Below are positions 1 through 9,042 of a stretch of DNA of 64,000 nucleotides, in pieces. The position numbers were made by a program, and so were the translations under genes. Under the pieces are notes generated by a model. It saw nothing but the letters and a program-made list of their open reading frames with translations, was not told where the DNA came from and searched no databases. Where the stretch lies: NCBI RefSeq assembly GCF_004519315.1, contig NZ_SOZE01000015.1:1-64000 (forward strand). Reading direction: 5' to 3'. The stretch's first letter is position 1, and every line of letters starts with the position of its first letter. This DNA is from Mucilaginibacter psychrotolerans (GTDB taxonomy: Bacteria; Bacteroidota; Bacteroidia; Sphingobacteriales; Sphingobacteriaceae).

Positions 1-843
1 CAGCTCGGCGGCGGCTTTATCGTAGCGTGGGGTGGTATCGTTATGGAAGCCGTGGTTTACATTTTCGTAGATGAAGGCCTGGTACTTTTTGTTGTTCTCT
101 TTTAGTGCGGCTTCATAGGCCGGCCATCCACTTGTGATGCGGGTATCCAATGATGCATAGTGAAGCATCAGCGGCGCATTAATTTTCGGCACATCGGCAA
201 CGGCAGGCTGTGAGCCGTAAAAAGGTACAGATGCGGCTAAGGTGGGTATGCGCACGGCCATCATGTTGCAGATGCCACCACCGTAGCAAAAGCCAACTAC
301 GCCCACCTTGCCGTTGCAGTCCGGGTGGGTTTTGAGGTATTCGTATGCAGCTATAAAGTCTTCCTCCATCTCACCTTTATCGCGCTTGCCTTGTAGTTCG
401 CGCCCGGCATCGTCGTTACCGGGGTAGCCGCCGAGTGGGGTAAGCGCATCTGGTGCGAGTGAAACAAAGCCGGCAAGGGCGGCCCTGCGGCCAACATCTT
501 CAATATAGGGGTTGAGCCCACGGTTCTCGTGCACCACAATGATGCCGCCCAGTTTCTTTTTGGTATCGATGGGTTTGGATAGTAGCCCTTTTATAGTTCC
601 GCCACCCTTTGGCGAAGCATATTTGATGTAGCCCGACTTCAGCCTGGGGTCATCGGCTTTCACTTGTATATTGCCCTTATAATCGGGCATCAAAAAACTC
701 AACAGCGCGGGCACGGTGAGGCCGCCTACGGCATAAAGCGATAATTTTTGGACGAAGGAGCGGCGGTCGAGCCGGTTGTGCGCATAATCGTCATACAGGT
801 CAAACACTTCCTGCTTAACGTCTTCTTTATTGATGTGGCTCAT
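1..843 (-). CDS. Dienelactone hydrolase family protein (3' end outside window)
   Basis: An alpha/beta hydrolase of the dienelactone hydrolase family, read leftwards from the ATG at 843; the last codons lie beyond base 1. The first 281 residues are present. The N-terminus has an RRSFVQKL twin-arginine-like stretch followed by a hydrophobic segment, so export or membrane anchoring is likely. The nucleophile motif GFCYGGG carries the Cys that defines this family, and an NHGF motif near the window edge supplies the expected His. Family members hydrolyse lactones or esters; the substrate here is unknown. It appears to be transcribed alone. Family assignment is firm, physiological role open. Confidence 0.88.
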   Translation of the reverse strand, partial: MSHINKEDVKQEVFDLYDDYAHNRLDRRSFVQKLSLYAVGGLTVPALLSFLMPDYKGNIQVKADDPRLKSGYIKYASPKGGGTIKGLLSKPIDTKKKLGGIIVVHENRGLNPYIEDVGRRAALAGFVSLAPDALTPLGGYPGNDDAGRELQGKRDKGEMEEDFIAAYEYLKTHPDCNGKVGVVGFCYGGGICNMMAVRIPTLAASVPFYGSQPAVADVPKINAPLMLHYASLDTRITSGWPAYEAALKENNKKYQAFIYENVNHGFHNDTTPRYDKAAAEL

Positions 844-846
844 GGT

Positions 847-897
847 AATTGGTTTGCTCAAATTTAGTTATTCGATGCAATGGCTTGCAAACCAATT
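847..897. promoter_or_regulatory. Inverted repeat upstream of the hydrolase gene
   Basis: An 11-bp perfect inverted repeat, AATTGGTTTGC (847-857) and GCAAACCAATT (887-897), lies directly upstream of the leftward hydrolase start with a 29-nt spacer. The right arm runs into ACCAATTGGT, itself a palindrome. It could be an operator or a leader hairpin; no regulator is assigned. Confidence 0.35.
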
Positions 898-1085
898 GGT
901 AACAGTGTCGTTACGGTAAATGTTTTTCGGGGCTGAGAAAAGACCTTGTTGGTTATTTTTCAACACAGAGACCACGGAGGGAGGAACACAAAGGGCACGG
1001 ACCCAAATTTTACGTCAGGTGGGTGCTCATGTAATGTAGCTGTCTTGATTCCTGATTCTTGAAGTCTTGATTCTAAGCTAAGGCG

Positions 1086-1706
1086 CTAGTTCTTCTTATC
1101 CCCATCGGTGATGGTTTTGATAAGGCTGCCCCAGGCAAGCGGGTTAAGCAGCGGGTTGGTAATAGAATGGGAGTTTACAATATTGGTATGCATTTGCCCG
1201 GCATTTGCGGCTTGTATCTCTTGTCCATCGCGCGGCAGCGAGGTAGTAAGTGCGGCTATTGATGCACGACTGATGTTTTTGCGGGCAATCTCCAGGTCAT
1301 CATCGGCCAGTTTGGCGGTAACGAAATCGCGGCGGAACTCATCTGTAGTGGCCCATGGAAACACGCGGAAAACCGGCAGGTTGGTTATCTGCGGCTTTAT
1401 TTTTATTTGCGTGGTATAGCTTTTATTGGCCAGGTTTGCGGGGATAACCACCTGCAGCGGCGAGTAACCAACCGCAGTAAAGGTAAGCGTATCCTGCTCA
1501 TGCACCACAAACGAGAAATAGCCATTATAGCTTGCCACAGTAGTAGCATTACGGTAGCTGTTGTTGGTAATGGTTACGTAAGGTACCACCACCCCGGCAC
1601 TATCGGCATTGTGTATAACGCCGGTAAATTGCACCAAAGGTTTTTCCTTTTGGGCAATTGCCGAAAGTGATACGAACATTAATAATATGCCAATTAGCTT
1701 TTTCAT
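1086..1706 (-). CDS. Secreted protein with carboxypeptidase-like regulatory domain
   Basis: A 206-residue protein with a cleavable signal peptide (LIGILLMFVSLSAIAQ) followed by a beta-sandwich of the carboxypeptidase regulatory-like type at about residues 25-105: it begins VQFTGVIHNADSAG and contains the typical NGYFSF and FTAVGYSP turns. The remaining 100 residues have no recognisable domain. In Bacteroidota such domains usually head larger outer-membrane or surface proteins; here the domain stands almost alone. No enzymatic function can be given. It sits between the hydrolase and the Fe-S genes without clear linkage to either. Confidence 0.7.
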   Translation of the reverse strand: MKKLIGILLMFVSLSAIAQKEKPLVQFTGVIHNADSAGVVVPYVTITNNSYRNATTVASYNGYFSFVVHEQDTLTFTAVGYSPLQVVIPANLANKSYTTQIKIKPQITNLPVFRVFPWATTDEFRRDFVTAKLADDDLEIARKNISRASIAALTTSLPRDGQEIQAANAGQMHTNIVNSHSITNPLLNPLAWGSLIKTITDGDKKN

Positions 1707-1801
1707 TATACTTAGCGCAGCTGTTGAATGATATATACGTTACGCGGGCTGCAAAATTACGCTATTTCCTGTTATATACAGCAATTTAACAATTCTTAAC
1801 A

Positions 1802-2080
1802 CTACCTCAGGTTCTCCGGTAGCACGGCATTCGGATCGTCGATATCCGTTAGGTTTACGGCCTCTACGGCGGTAATTTCGGGCACGGCCTTTTTAATGGC
1901 CTGCTCAATACCGGCCTTAAGCGTCATGATACTCATGGGGCACGAGCCGCAAGAGCCTAGCAGCTTCAACTTAACAACATTTTCAGGCGTTATCTCTTCT
2001 ACAGACACGTTACCGCCATCGGCCTCCAAATATGGGCGAATGGTATCTAACGCAGCCTCTACCTGATCTATTAAACTCAT
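1802..2080 (-). CDS. NifU C-terminal-domain Fe-S scaffold/carrier
   Basis: A 92-residue stand-alone NifU C-terminal domain (Nfu type). The GSCGSCPMS motif near residues 42-50 supplies the CxxC pair that binds a [4Fe-4S] cluster between two subunits, and IRPYLEADGGNV is the family signature at the start. It would pass clusters to apo-proteins in the cytoplasm. It lies just downstream of the Mrp/ApbC gene on the same strand, so the two are probably co-transcribed as an Fe-S assembly pair, although a repeat element now separates them by 179 nt. Confidence 0.92.
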   Translation of the reverse strand: MSLIDQVEAALDTIRPYLEADGGNVSVEEITPENVVKLKLLGSCGSCPMSIMTLKAGIEQAIKKAVPEITAVEAVNLTDIDDPNAVLPENLR

Positions 2081-2127
2081 TTTGATGATTTATATACGTA
2101 AAGTTATTAATTATATTTCAATAAACA

Positions 2128-2299
2128 AGCCCCACCCAACCCTCCCCGGTAGGGAGGGCTTTTTAATTTTTTCCTAAAGTCTCCCCTGCCGGGGGAGATT
2201 ATTCACGGTTTTATTTCTTTTTAGCTTTCATGATGGCTTCGCCGTTTAGAGGGCGCTTCTTAAGCCCCTCCCTGCCGGGGAGGGGTTTGGGGTGGGGCT
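2128..2299. repeat. MITE-like element with GC-rich inverted ends
   Basis: The left end (2128-2162) and the right end (2262-2299) are near-identical inverted copies: both read AGCCCCACCC, then a CCTCCCC(G/C)G hairpin, then AGGGAGGG, from the outside in. Between them lies AT-rich filler containing another CTCCCCTGCCGGGGGAG hairpin near 2180-2200. The right end overlaps the last 13 sense codons and the stop of mrp. No transposase and no clear target duplication were seen. Confidence 0.55.
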
Positions 2300-3351
2300 G
2301 CATTTGCTATAGAAACCTGCTGCGCCACGCGGCGTGCCATTTCCATAAAAGCAATACTCATGCCGCCTTCATCTTCCAGTACAATGGGTTTGCCCGCATC
2401 GCCGCTATCGCTTATCCCTTTTATCAAAGGTATCTCGCCTAAAAAGGGTACATCCAATGTTTGTGCCAGCTTTTGGCCGCCGCCTTTGCCAAAAATATAA
2501 TACTTGTTATCGGGCAATTCGGCAGGGGTAAAGTAGCTCATGTTTTCTACCACACCTAAAATAGGAACGTTGATGGCCGGCATCATAAACATGCCAATCC
2601 CTTTCTTCGCATCGGCCAGGGCCACGTTCTGCGGGGTGGTTACAATCACCGCACCCGTAATCGGGAAGCTTTGCGTAACCGTGATATGTATATCGCCTGT
2701 GCCCGGCGGCAGGTCTATCACCAGATAATCCAGTTCACCCCAGTCGGCATCGTTAAACAATTGCTTTACTGCAGTAGATACCATTGGTCCGCGCCATGGC
2801 ACGGGCTGGTTGGGGTCGGTAAAAAAGCCAATCGAAAGCAGCTTGATGCCGTATTTCTCTATAGGCTCTATGCGGGTTTTGCCATCCACATTGCTGGCCA
2901 TGGGCCTAGCGCCTTCCAGGCCGAACATGATCGGGATAGAGGGGCCATAAATATCGGCATCTATCAGCCCAACTTTTGCCCCCGTTTTAGCTAATGCAAG
3001 CGCCAGGTTTACCGATACGGTAGATTTGCCTACGCCGCCTTTGCCCGATGCTACCGCAATAATATTCTTCACGCCCGGCACGCCTGTGTTGCGTTGCGAG
3101 GTTACCCGCGAGGTCATATTAATGCTTACTTCGATATCTTTGCTGACGAAATGCTTGATAGCATTGCGGCAGGCGTTCTCTATCAAAGCTTTGAGCGGGC
3201 AGGCTGGGGTAGTTAATATCACCGAAAAGCTCAGCTTATGGCCATCGATAACGATATCCTGTATCATGTTGAGGGTAACCAGGTCTTTTTTAAGGTCGGG
3301 TTCCTCTACATTGCTAAGTGCTTGTAAAACTTGTTGTTGGGTAATTTCCAT
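2260..3351 (-). CDS. apbC: Mrp/ApbC (NBP35-type) Fe-S cluster carrier ATPase
   Basis: A P-loop ATPase of about 363 residues that carries or inserts Fe-S clusters. The start is placed at MEITQQQV (3351), where the MIP18/DUF59-like N-terminal domain begins; an ATG further upstream (3411) would add a non-family tail. Deviant Walker A GKGGVGKST follows at about residue 105, and LVIDLPPGTGD is the Walker B region. The CxxC found in most ApbC proteins is absent: the region reads MSYFTPAELPDNKYYIFG, which I recall as usual for Bacteroidota Mrp. The C-terminal tail AAPPQTPPRQGGA comes from the repeat element at 2128-2299. Pairs with the nifU-like gene downstream. Confidence 0.92.
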   Translation of the reverse strand: MEITQQQVLQALSNVEEPDLKKDLVTLNMIQDIVIDGHKLSFSVILTTPACPLKALIENACRNAIKHFVSKDIEVSINMTSRVTSQRNTGVPGVKNIIAVASGKGGVGKSTVSVNLALALAKTGAKVGLIDADIYGPSIPIMFGLEGARPMASNVDGKTRIEPIEKYGIKLLSIGFFTDPNQPVPWRGPMVSTAVKQLFNDADWGELDYLVIDLPPGTGDIHITVTQSFPITGAVIVTTPQNVALADAKKGIGMFMMPAINVPILGVVENMSYFTPAELPDNKYYIFGKGGGQKLAQTLDVPFLGEIPLIKGISDSGDAGKPIVLEDEGGMSIAFMEMARRVAQQVSIANAAPPQTPPRQGGA

Positions 3352-3428
3352 ATACTTAAGGCGCAAAAATACAAAAACAGAGCGCGTGCCAGGGTTGTTA
3401 AGAAAAAACAATTTGCCGCAACAAAGCG

Positions 3429-3458
3429 TTGCAAGGCATCATATTTAGTTTAGTTTTG
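3429..3458 (+). promoter_or_regulatory. Bacteroidota-type promoter for the AsmA/GT51 gene
   Basis: TTG (3429-3431), 19 nt, then TAGTTTTG (3451-3458) match the Bacteroidota primary-sigma pattern TTTG-N19-20-TAnnTTTG. The ATG of the downstream gene is at 3475, giving a leader of about ten bases. Pattern match only. Confidence 0.45.
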
Positions 3459-3474
3459 AAAATAATTTTGTCAA

Positions 3475-5739
3475 ATGCGCCGAATCAATCCTAAATATCT
3501 CCGTATAGCAGGCATCGTTGTTGCAGTTATCGTAGTTATTACGCTTATAGTCGGCAGCATTGCCTATTCTAAACGCGAGGCAATCCTGCAATCGGTTATC
3601 AGCAAAGCTAAATCAAAAGCCAAGAGAGATTATAATTTAGATGTAAAAATAGGATCGGCCCATTTTACAGGCCTTGCAACCGTGGCTTTTACGGATATTT
3701 CCGTGGTTCCCTTTCAGCGCGATAGCTTCCTGTCTATCAAGAAATTCGATGTAAGCGTAAAGCTGCTCCCGTTACTTTTCGGCAACATTAAACTGGGCGA
3801 TGTGGTATTGCAAAACGGTCACCTCAACTTCACCAATTTAAAAGGTGTAAAAAACTTCGACTTTCTTTTCAAGAAGAAAAAAGACAGCACCCAAACCAGC
3901 CATAAACTTAACCTGGCCGAATTATCAGACAATCTCATAAACCAGGTGCTATACAAAATACCAGATAACCTGTCGCTCGATAATTTCCTGGTTTCGGCAA
4001 CAGACGATAGCACGCACATTACCATGCTGGCCAAATCGGCCCTGATAAATGATGGCAAACTGGCCTCTACCATTTTGGTGAATGATGGCATCGCCGCGTC
4101 TACCTGGCATTTTGATGGCAAGATGCACCCATCTGATAAAGATATCGACGTGCGCCTGTATGCCGATGGCAAAAAGGTGGAGCTGCCGGTGCTGCAGAAG
4201 AAATTCCACGTACGTCTCAACTTTGATACCTTGACCACCAAGCTAAGCAAAGTAGAGCGCAACGATGGCGAAACCCAAATATTTACTTCCTGTGCGGTGC
4301 GCAACCTGCTGGTGAACCACGCAGGGCTTTCACTCAAGGATATCATTGTGCCATCGGGCTCTATAGATGCCAATATCTTTGTGGGGGCCAATTACCTTTC
4401 GCTGGATAGCTCATCGGTTATCCACCTCAAGAAGATAACCGCAAGGCCTTTCCTTAAATACACGCTTAACCCGGTTAAGATTTATGAGATGAAGATAAAT
4501 ACCGGCTGGGTTAATGCGCAGGATGTGTTCGATTCGTTCCCTACCGGCCTGTTCGAATCAATGGAAGGCATGCAGGTAGCCGGTCGCTTGAATTACAGCC
4601 TCAATTTCTTCATGAACGCGCAGCATATCGATGATTTGGTGTTCGATTCGCGGTTGAATAACGAGAACTTCAAAATCGTGAAATTCGGCAAAACTGATTT
4701 CAACAAGCTTAACAAAACCTTCGTTTACACGCCGTACGAATACGGCAAGCCAATGGCACCGCACGTAATAGGGCCCGAAAACCCGGAGTTTACGCCTTTA
4801 GAACAAATATCGCCCGATGTACGCAACGCGGTGATGACGGCAGAGGACCCTTCCTTTTACCGCAACAGGGGCTTCGTAGATGAATCTATTCGCAAATCAT
4901 TAGCTACGGATTTCAAAACCAAGAAGTTTACCCGTGGCGGCAGCACCATATCCATGCAGCTCATTAAGAACGCTTTCCTTGTGCGCAGCAAAACGCTTTC
5001 GCGCAAAATAGAAGAGATACTGATTGTTTGGATAATAGAAAATACCCGGCTGATGAGCAAGAACCGCATGCTGGAGGTTTACTTCAATATTATTGAATGG
5101 GGCCGCAATATTTATGGCATTGGCGAGGCATCGCATTATTATTTCGGCAAATCACCATCAGAACTTACGCTTGGTGAAAGTATCTTTTTGGCCAGTATTG
5201 TTCCCCGCCCTAAAGCCGGGCTTTACGCCTTCCAGCCAGACGGCACTTTAAGGCCGGGCCTGCATGGCTATTTTAATCTCATAGGTCGACTGATGGCAGG
5301 CAAGGGACTTACCGAGCGCGATACCAATGCCTATGGTTTTTACAGCGTACGTTTGAGAGAAAGCCTGCGCCGCGAAATGCCGGTAGTTGACACCACCGTG
5401 GTGGATAGCCTCATCAAACAATCCGACGAAAACGACGGAGTTGGCGTAGGCATACCCGCACCCGAACTTGAAGAAAAGCGGCCTACCTTTATCCAGCGCC
5501 TATTTGGCAAAAAGGATACCTCGCAGGCCGCCAAGGTGGAGGAACGGATAAAAGAGACCAACGATATGATCAAAGCCCGCATTAAGCTGGAAATTGAGCA
5601 GATGAAAGCCGACTATAAAAACCGGATGAACAACGTAGACACCACCGGTCGTACCAATAAAGAGGTGAAGGAAGAGAAAAAGCGGCTGAAACAGGAAATG
5701 AAAGATAAAGAGAAGGAGATGCGCAGCCACCTGCCGTAA
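3475..5739 (+). CDS. AsmA-like / GT51 peptidoglycan glycosyltransferase fusion
   Basis: A 754-residue membrane protein. A single N-terminal membrane segment (about residues 9-30) is followed by an AsmA-like region to about residue 415. A monofunctional GT51 transglycosylase domain lies at about 425-610, with catalytic Glu457 in AEDPSF, the GGSTISMQLIKN motif, KIEEI, and EVYFNIIEWG. A Lys/Glu-rich, probably coiled-coil tail closes the protein. There is no transpeptidase domain. It should polymerise lipid II into glycan strands at the periplasmic face of the inner membrane. The expected His in EDxxFxxHxG is Asn-Arg here (FYRNRG). The AsmA-like half suggests a link to envelope biogenesis or lipid transport. 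Domain order is clear; the reason for the fusion is inference. Confidence 0.88.
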   Translation: MRRINPKYLRIAGIVVAVIVVITLIVGSIAYSKREAILQSVISKAKSKAKRDYNLDVKIGSAHFTGLATVAFTDISVVPFQRDSFLSIKKFDVSVKLLPLLFGNIKLGDVVLQNGHLNFTNLKGVKNFDFLFKKKKDSTQTSHKLNLAELSDNLINQVLYKIPDNLSLDNFLVSATDDSTHITMLAKSALINDGKLASTILVNDGIAASTWHFDGKMHPSDKDIDVRLYADGKKVELPVLQKKFHVRLNFDTLTTKLSKVERNDGETQIFTSCAVRNLLVNHAGLSLKDIIVPSGSIDANIFVGANYLSLDSSSVIHLKKITARPFLKYTLNPVKIYEMKINTGWVNAQDVFDSFPTGLFESMEGMQVAGRLNYSLNFFMNAQHIDDLVFDSRLNNENFKIVKFGKTDFNKLNKTFVYTPYEYGKPMAPHVIGPENPEFTPLEQISPDVRNAVMTAEDPSFYRNRGFVDESIRKSLATDFKTKKFTRGGSTISMQLIKNAFLVRSKTLSRKIEEILIVWIIENTRLMSKNRMLEVYFNIIEWGRNIYGIGEASHYYFGKSPSELTLGESIFLASIVPRPKAGLYAFQPDGTLRPGLHGYFNLIGRLMAGKGLTERDTNAYGFYSVRLRESLRREMPVVDTTVVDSLIKQSDENDGVGVGIPAPELEEKRPTFIQRLFGKKDTSQAAKVEERIKETNDMIKARIKLEIEQMKADYKNRMNNVDTTGRTNKEVKEEKKRLKQEMKDKEKEMRSHLP

Positions 5740-5777
5740 GGGTTAGGCTTTTAGGTATAACCAAAACAACACTAACC

Positions 5778-5886
5778 GTCATCCTGAACTTGTTTCAGGA
5801 CCCCACAGGACAGGTCGACCACTTGCATGGCGAAGTACCATACCGGCTACTTTTATGATGGGGTGTTGAAATAAATTCAACATGAC
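5778..5886. repeat. Palindromic intergenic repeat, family A (copy 1)
   Basis: Begins GTCATCCTGAACTTGTTTCAG and ends with an ATGAC arm. The CTGAA/TTCAG and TTGAA/TTCAA sub-hairpins are visible, with GACCCCA facing GGGGT inside. Its sister copy is at 32397-32505. It sits between two same-strand genes and could also terminate the upstream transcript. Confidence 0.75.
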
Positions 5887-6005
5887 GATAAGTTACCCGG
5901 TTTCGAAAAACATCATCATCTACCAATTTAGTAGTATTTACTTAAGTGTGACGCGTTTAAATGTTTAAACAAGCAATTTTGCATTGTCAAAATATTTAGA
6001 ACATC

Positions 6006-6635
6006 ATGTCATTAACAGATCAATTAAAATGGCGTTACGCCACCAAAAAATTCGATAGCACCAAAAGACTTTCGGCAGAACAATTAGACTACCTACTGGA
6101 AGCTATACAGCTTGCCCCATCATCTTATGGCTTGCAGCATTATAAAGTAATCGTAGTAGAAAACCCCGAAGTACGTGCAAAACTGCGCGAAGCTGCTTAC
6201 GGCCAGCCACAAGTTACCGATGCTTCGCAACTGATTGTATTTGCTGCCGAAACGAATATTGACGAGGCTTACGTCAAAAGCTTCGTAGATCTGGTTGCCG
6301 AGACACGCAACGTATCGCGCGAGAGCCTTGCCGGCTTAGAGGGCATGGTGCTTGGTGGCATTGCCAACCGCACGCCCGAGCAGCTTCTGCTATGGGCGCA
6401 AAAGCAAGCCTATATCGCCTTGGGCATATTGTTGGCTGCAGTAGCAGCAGAAGGGATTGATGCCGTTCCAATGGAAGGTTTCGACCCTGCAAAATTCGAT
6501 GAGATTTTAGGCTTGAAGGAAAAAGGCTTAACCGCAACAGTAATTGCCGCCGTTGGTTTCCGCGCCGAAGACGACGCTTACAGCAAATTGGTAAAAGTGC
6601 GCAGGCCCCAAAGCGAGCTGTTTATACACATATAA
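6006..6635 (+). CDS. NAD(P)H-dependent oxidoreductase, nitroreductase family
   Basis: A 209-residue cytoplasmic flavoenzyme of the NfsB-like nitroreductase family. The N-terminal KWRYATKKFD segment supplies FMN phosphate-binding residues, LAPSSYGLQ matches the conserved second FMN loop, and a C-terminal KLVKVRRP ends the fold. Such enzymes reduce nitro groups, quinones or other acceptors using NAD(P)H. Length fits the family. It appears monocistronic, with a strong terminator hairpin downstream (6680-6711). The natural substrate is unknown. Confidence 0.9.
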   Translation: MSLTDQLKWRYATKKFDSTKRLSAEQLDYLLEAIQLAPSSYGLQHYKVIVVENPEVRAKLREAAYGQPQVTDASQLIVFAAETNIDEAYVKSFVDLVAETRNVSRESLAGLEGMVLGGIANRTPEQLLLWAQKQAYIALGILLAAVAAEGIDAVPMEGFDPAKFDEILGLKEKGLTATVIAAVGFRAEDDAYSKLVKVRRPQSELFIHI

Positions 6636-6679
6636 AGATTGTGGATGAGGGAGGTTTCTCCCTTAAGTGTTGCGTGATG

Positions 6680-6711
6680 AGGCGCGGAGGTTTTCCCTTC
6701 GTGCCTTTTTT
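6680..6711 (+). terminator. Rho-independent terminator after the nitroreductase gene
   Basis: AGGCGCGGAGG and CCTTCGTGCCT form an 11-bp stem (with G-U pairs) around a TTTT loop, followed by a T run. Confidence 0.7.
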
Positions 6712-6812
6712 ATTGTGCTGTAAGCCAACAGGTGGCTTGTAAAATTACGCTTACAAGGCATGCAATCTGCTTGATTTTTACAAAATTAGCGGTTAAACTT
6801 TTTACTGATCTT

Positions 6813-8960
6813 ATGACTGTATCTCTCCATCTCCGTCGGGCGCTGTTGATTGCCCTGGCCGTATCGGCATTATCCGCGCAAGCGCAAAAAAAGCAGCTTA
6901 CTACCGGGCAAATGCTCAAGAACGAGCCCAATAAAATCATCACCGCGCTGCCTAACATCACCGGCTGGGCCGATGATAGTCATTACATAAAAGGCGCCGC
7001 CCGTGGTCGTGGTGGCAATGGTGGCAGCAGCGTATCCATTGATGTACTTACCGGTACCGAAACCCCATATACTCCACCCGTTACCAACATGACGGTGAGT
7101 GTACACGATAAAGATATTTACCTGAAACAGGTGGACGGTACCGAAAGCCGCCTCACTAAAACCAGCGACGAGGAGCAGAACCCAACCCTCTCGCCTGATA
7201 ACAGCAAGGTAGCTTATACCTTCGGCGGTAATCTTTACATACTGGATGTGGCCAGCGGCAAATCGGAAAGGATCACAAACGACGGTACCGATGTAATCTA
7301 CAACGGCTATGCATCGTGGGTATATTATGAGGAGATATTGGGCAGGTCATCACGCTACAAAGCGTTCTGGTGGTCGCCCGATAGCAAGACCTTGGCCTGG
7401 ATGCATTTCGACGATACGCAGGTGCCGATGTTCCCGCTGTACAATTCTGAAGGGCAGCACGGCTTTACCGAATTAACCCGCTACCCCGAGCCGGGCGACC
7501 CGAACCCCAAAGTAAAACTGGCCTTTTACAACGTGCCTGCCAATAAAATTACCTGGGCCGATTTCAACGAGAATGATGATACTTACCTGGGCACGCCCAT
7601 CTGGTCGCCCGATGGTACCGAACTGTGGATGCAGTGGATGAACCGCGACCAGAACGATCTGAAACTTTATGCCGTTACCCCTGCCACTGGTACCAAAAAA
7701 GAAATTTACGACGAGAAGCAAAAAACCTGGATCAGCTGGTTTAAGGATGTCAACTTTTTGAAGAATAACCAAGGCTTTATTGTGATGAGCGACAAAAGCG
7801 GCTGGGAGCATATTTACTGGTACGGCATGGATGGTAAGCTGAAACAGCAGGTAACCACCGGCGATTACACCGTAACCGGCATCCAGTACATCGACGAAAA
7901 AAATAAGCTGGTGTACTTTACCGCCCGCAAAGAGAATACCGCAAGGGTAGATCTGTATAAAACGGGCTTCAATGGTAAGGGCTTTACCCGCCTAACCGCT
8001 GGGGAGTTTAACCACTCGGTATCCATGTCGCCCCAGGGGAGCTATTTTACCGATACCTACTCCAACGTGGCAACCCCGGGAAAAACGGCGGTGTTCGATG
8101 CCAAAGGCAAATTGATAAAAGAGATAGGCGATAGTAAAGGCGCTGAATACGGAGATTACGAACTGGCTACAACAAAGCTTATCCGCGTGAAAACCGCCGA
8201 TGGTTTCGATTTGCCGATGACCATTATGCTGCCATTGAACTACGACCCGAACAAAAAATACCCGGTGATGATCAGCATCTACGGTGGCCCTAATGCAGGC
8301 ACGGTGATGGATACCTGGCGTTTTAGCGGCATGGCACAATGGTGGGCTAAAGAGGGCATGATACAGGTGGCAATGGACCACCGTGCATCGGGCCATTTCG
8401 GTAAAATGGGCCAGAACTATATGTATAAAGACCTGGGCAAATGGGAATTGGCCGATTATATAGAAATGGTGAAATACCTGCGCACCCTTAGCTATGTAGA
8501 CCCAACCAAAATGTGCATTACCGGCGGCAGCTACGGCGGTTATATCACTGCCTATGCGCTTACTTATGGTGCGGATTATTTTACCCACGGCATAGCCAAC
8601 TTCGGCGTAATGGACTGGAGCCTGTACGATAGCCATTACACCGAGCGCTATATGGGCACCCCAAAAAACAACCCCGAAGGTTACAAAAGCAGTTCGGTAT
8701 TAACGTATACCAATAAGCTGAAAGGCGTTTTGCGTATTGTACACGGCACTATGGACGATAACGTGCACGCGCAAAACAGCATACAACTGATTAGCAAACT
8801 GCAGGACGAAGGCAAGCATTTTGAGTTTATGCTATACCCCGGTCAGCGCCACGGTTTTCGCGACCCCCAAAAGGCCGCGCACCAAACCATGGAAACGAAC
8901 AGGTTTATCTACCAGTATTTGTTAATGAAGCCTGTGCCGGCTGAATTGGCCGCTAAATAG
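6813..8960 (+). CDS. S9 family peptidase, dipeptidyl peptidase IV-like
   Basis: A 715-residue exported serine peptidase. The start at 6813 (MTVSLHLRRALLIALAV) gives a clean signal peptide ending AQAQ; an upstream ATG at 6732 would bury it. Residues 90-450 form the DPP-IV beta-propeller, including WVYYEEILGR, whose Glu pair anchors the substrate N-terminus. The C-terminal hydrolase has Ser573 in GGSYGGY, Asp in GTMDDNVH and His in GQRHGFRD. It would remove N-terminal dipeptides (commonly X-Pro) from peptides in the periplasm. Appears to be a single-gene unit closed by a strong bidirectional terminator. Confidence 0.93.
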   Translation: MTVSLHLRRALLIALAVSALSAQAQKKQLTTGQMLKNEPNKIITALPNITGWADDSHYIKGAARGRGGNGGSSVSIDVLTGTETPYTPPVTNMTVSVHDKDIYLKQVDGTESRLTKTSDEEQNPTLSPDNSKVAYTFGGNLYILDVASGKSERITNDGTDVIYNGYASWVYYEEILGRSSRYKAFWWSPDSKTLAWMHFDDTQVPMFPLYNSEGQHGFTELTRYPEPGDPNPKVKLAFYNVPANKITWADFNENDDTYLGTPIWSPDGTELWMQWMNRDQNDLKLYAVTPATGTKKEIYDEKQKTWISWFKDVNFLKNNQGFIVMSDKSGWEHIYWYGMDGKLKQQVTTGDYTVTGIQYIDEKNKLVYFTARKENTARVDLYKTGFNGKGFTRLTAGEFNHSVSMSPQGSYFTDTYSNVATPGKTAVFDAKGKLIKEIGDSKGAEYGDYELATTKLIRVKTADGFDLPMTIMLPLNYDPNKKYPVMISIYGGPNAGTVMDTWRFSGMAQWWAKEGMIQVAMDHRASGHFGKMGQNYMYKDLGKWELADYIEMVKYLRTLSYVDPTKMCITGGSYGGYITAYALTYGADYFTHGIANFGVMDWSLYDSHYTERYMGTPKNNPEGYKSSSVLTYTNKLKGVLRIVHGTMDDNVHAQNSIQLISKLQDEGKHFEFMLYPGQRHGFRDPQKAAHQTMETNRFIYQYLLMKPVPAELAAK

Positions 8961-8978
8961 GTTACTATCCTAATCAAG

Positions 8979-9014
8979 AAAGGGCGGACGGCGTTTAGCT
9001 GTCCGCCCTTTTTT
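8979..9014. terminator. Bidirectional terminator between convergent genes
   Basis: AAAGGGCGGAC (8979-8989) pairs perfectly with GTCCGCCCTTT, followed by more T on the plus strand and by AAA-complement T on the minus strand. It serves the S9 peptidase (+) and the AsmA gene (-). Confidence 0.85.
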
Positions 9015-9042
9015 CATTTGTGATCCTGAAGATACGGCGAGA

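Noticed and set aside
7992..8636. 214-codon open frame on the minus strand
   Set aside because: Antisense to the DPP-IV catalytic region; no recognisable domain.
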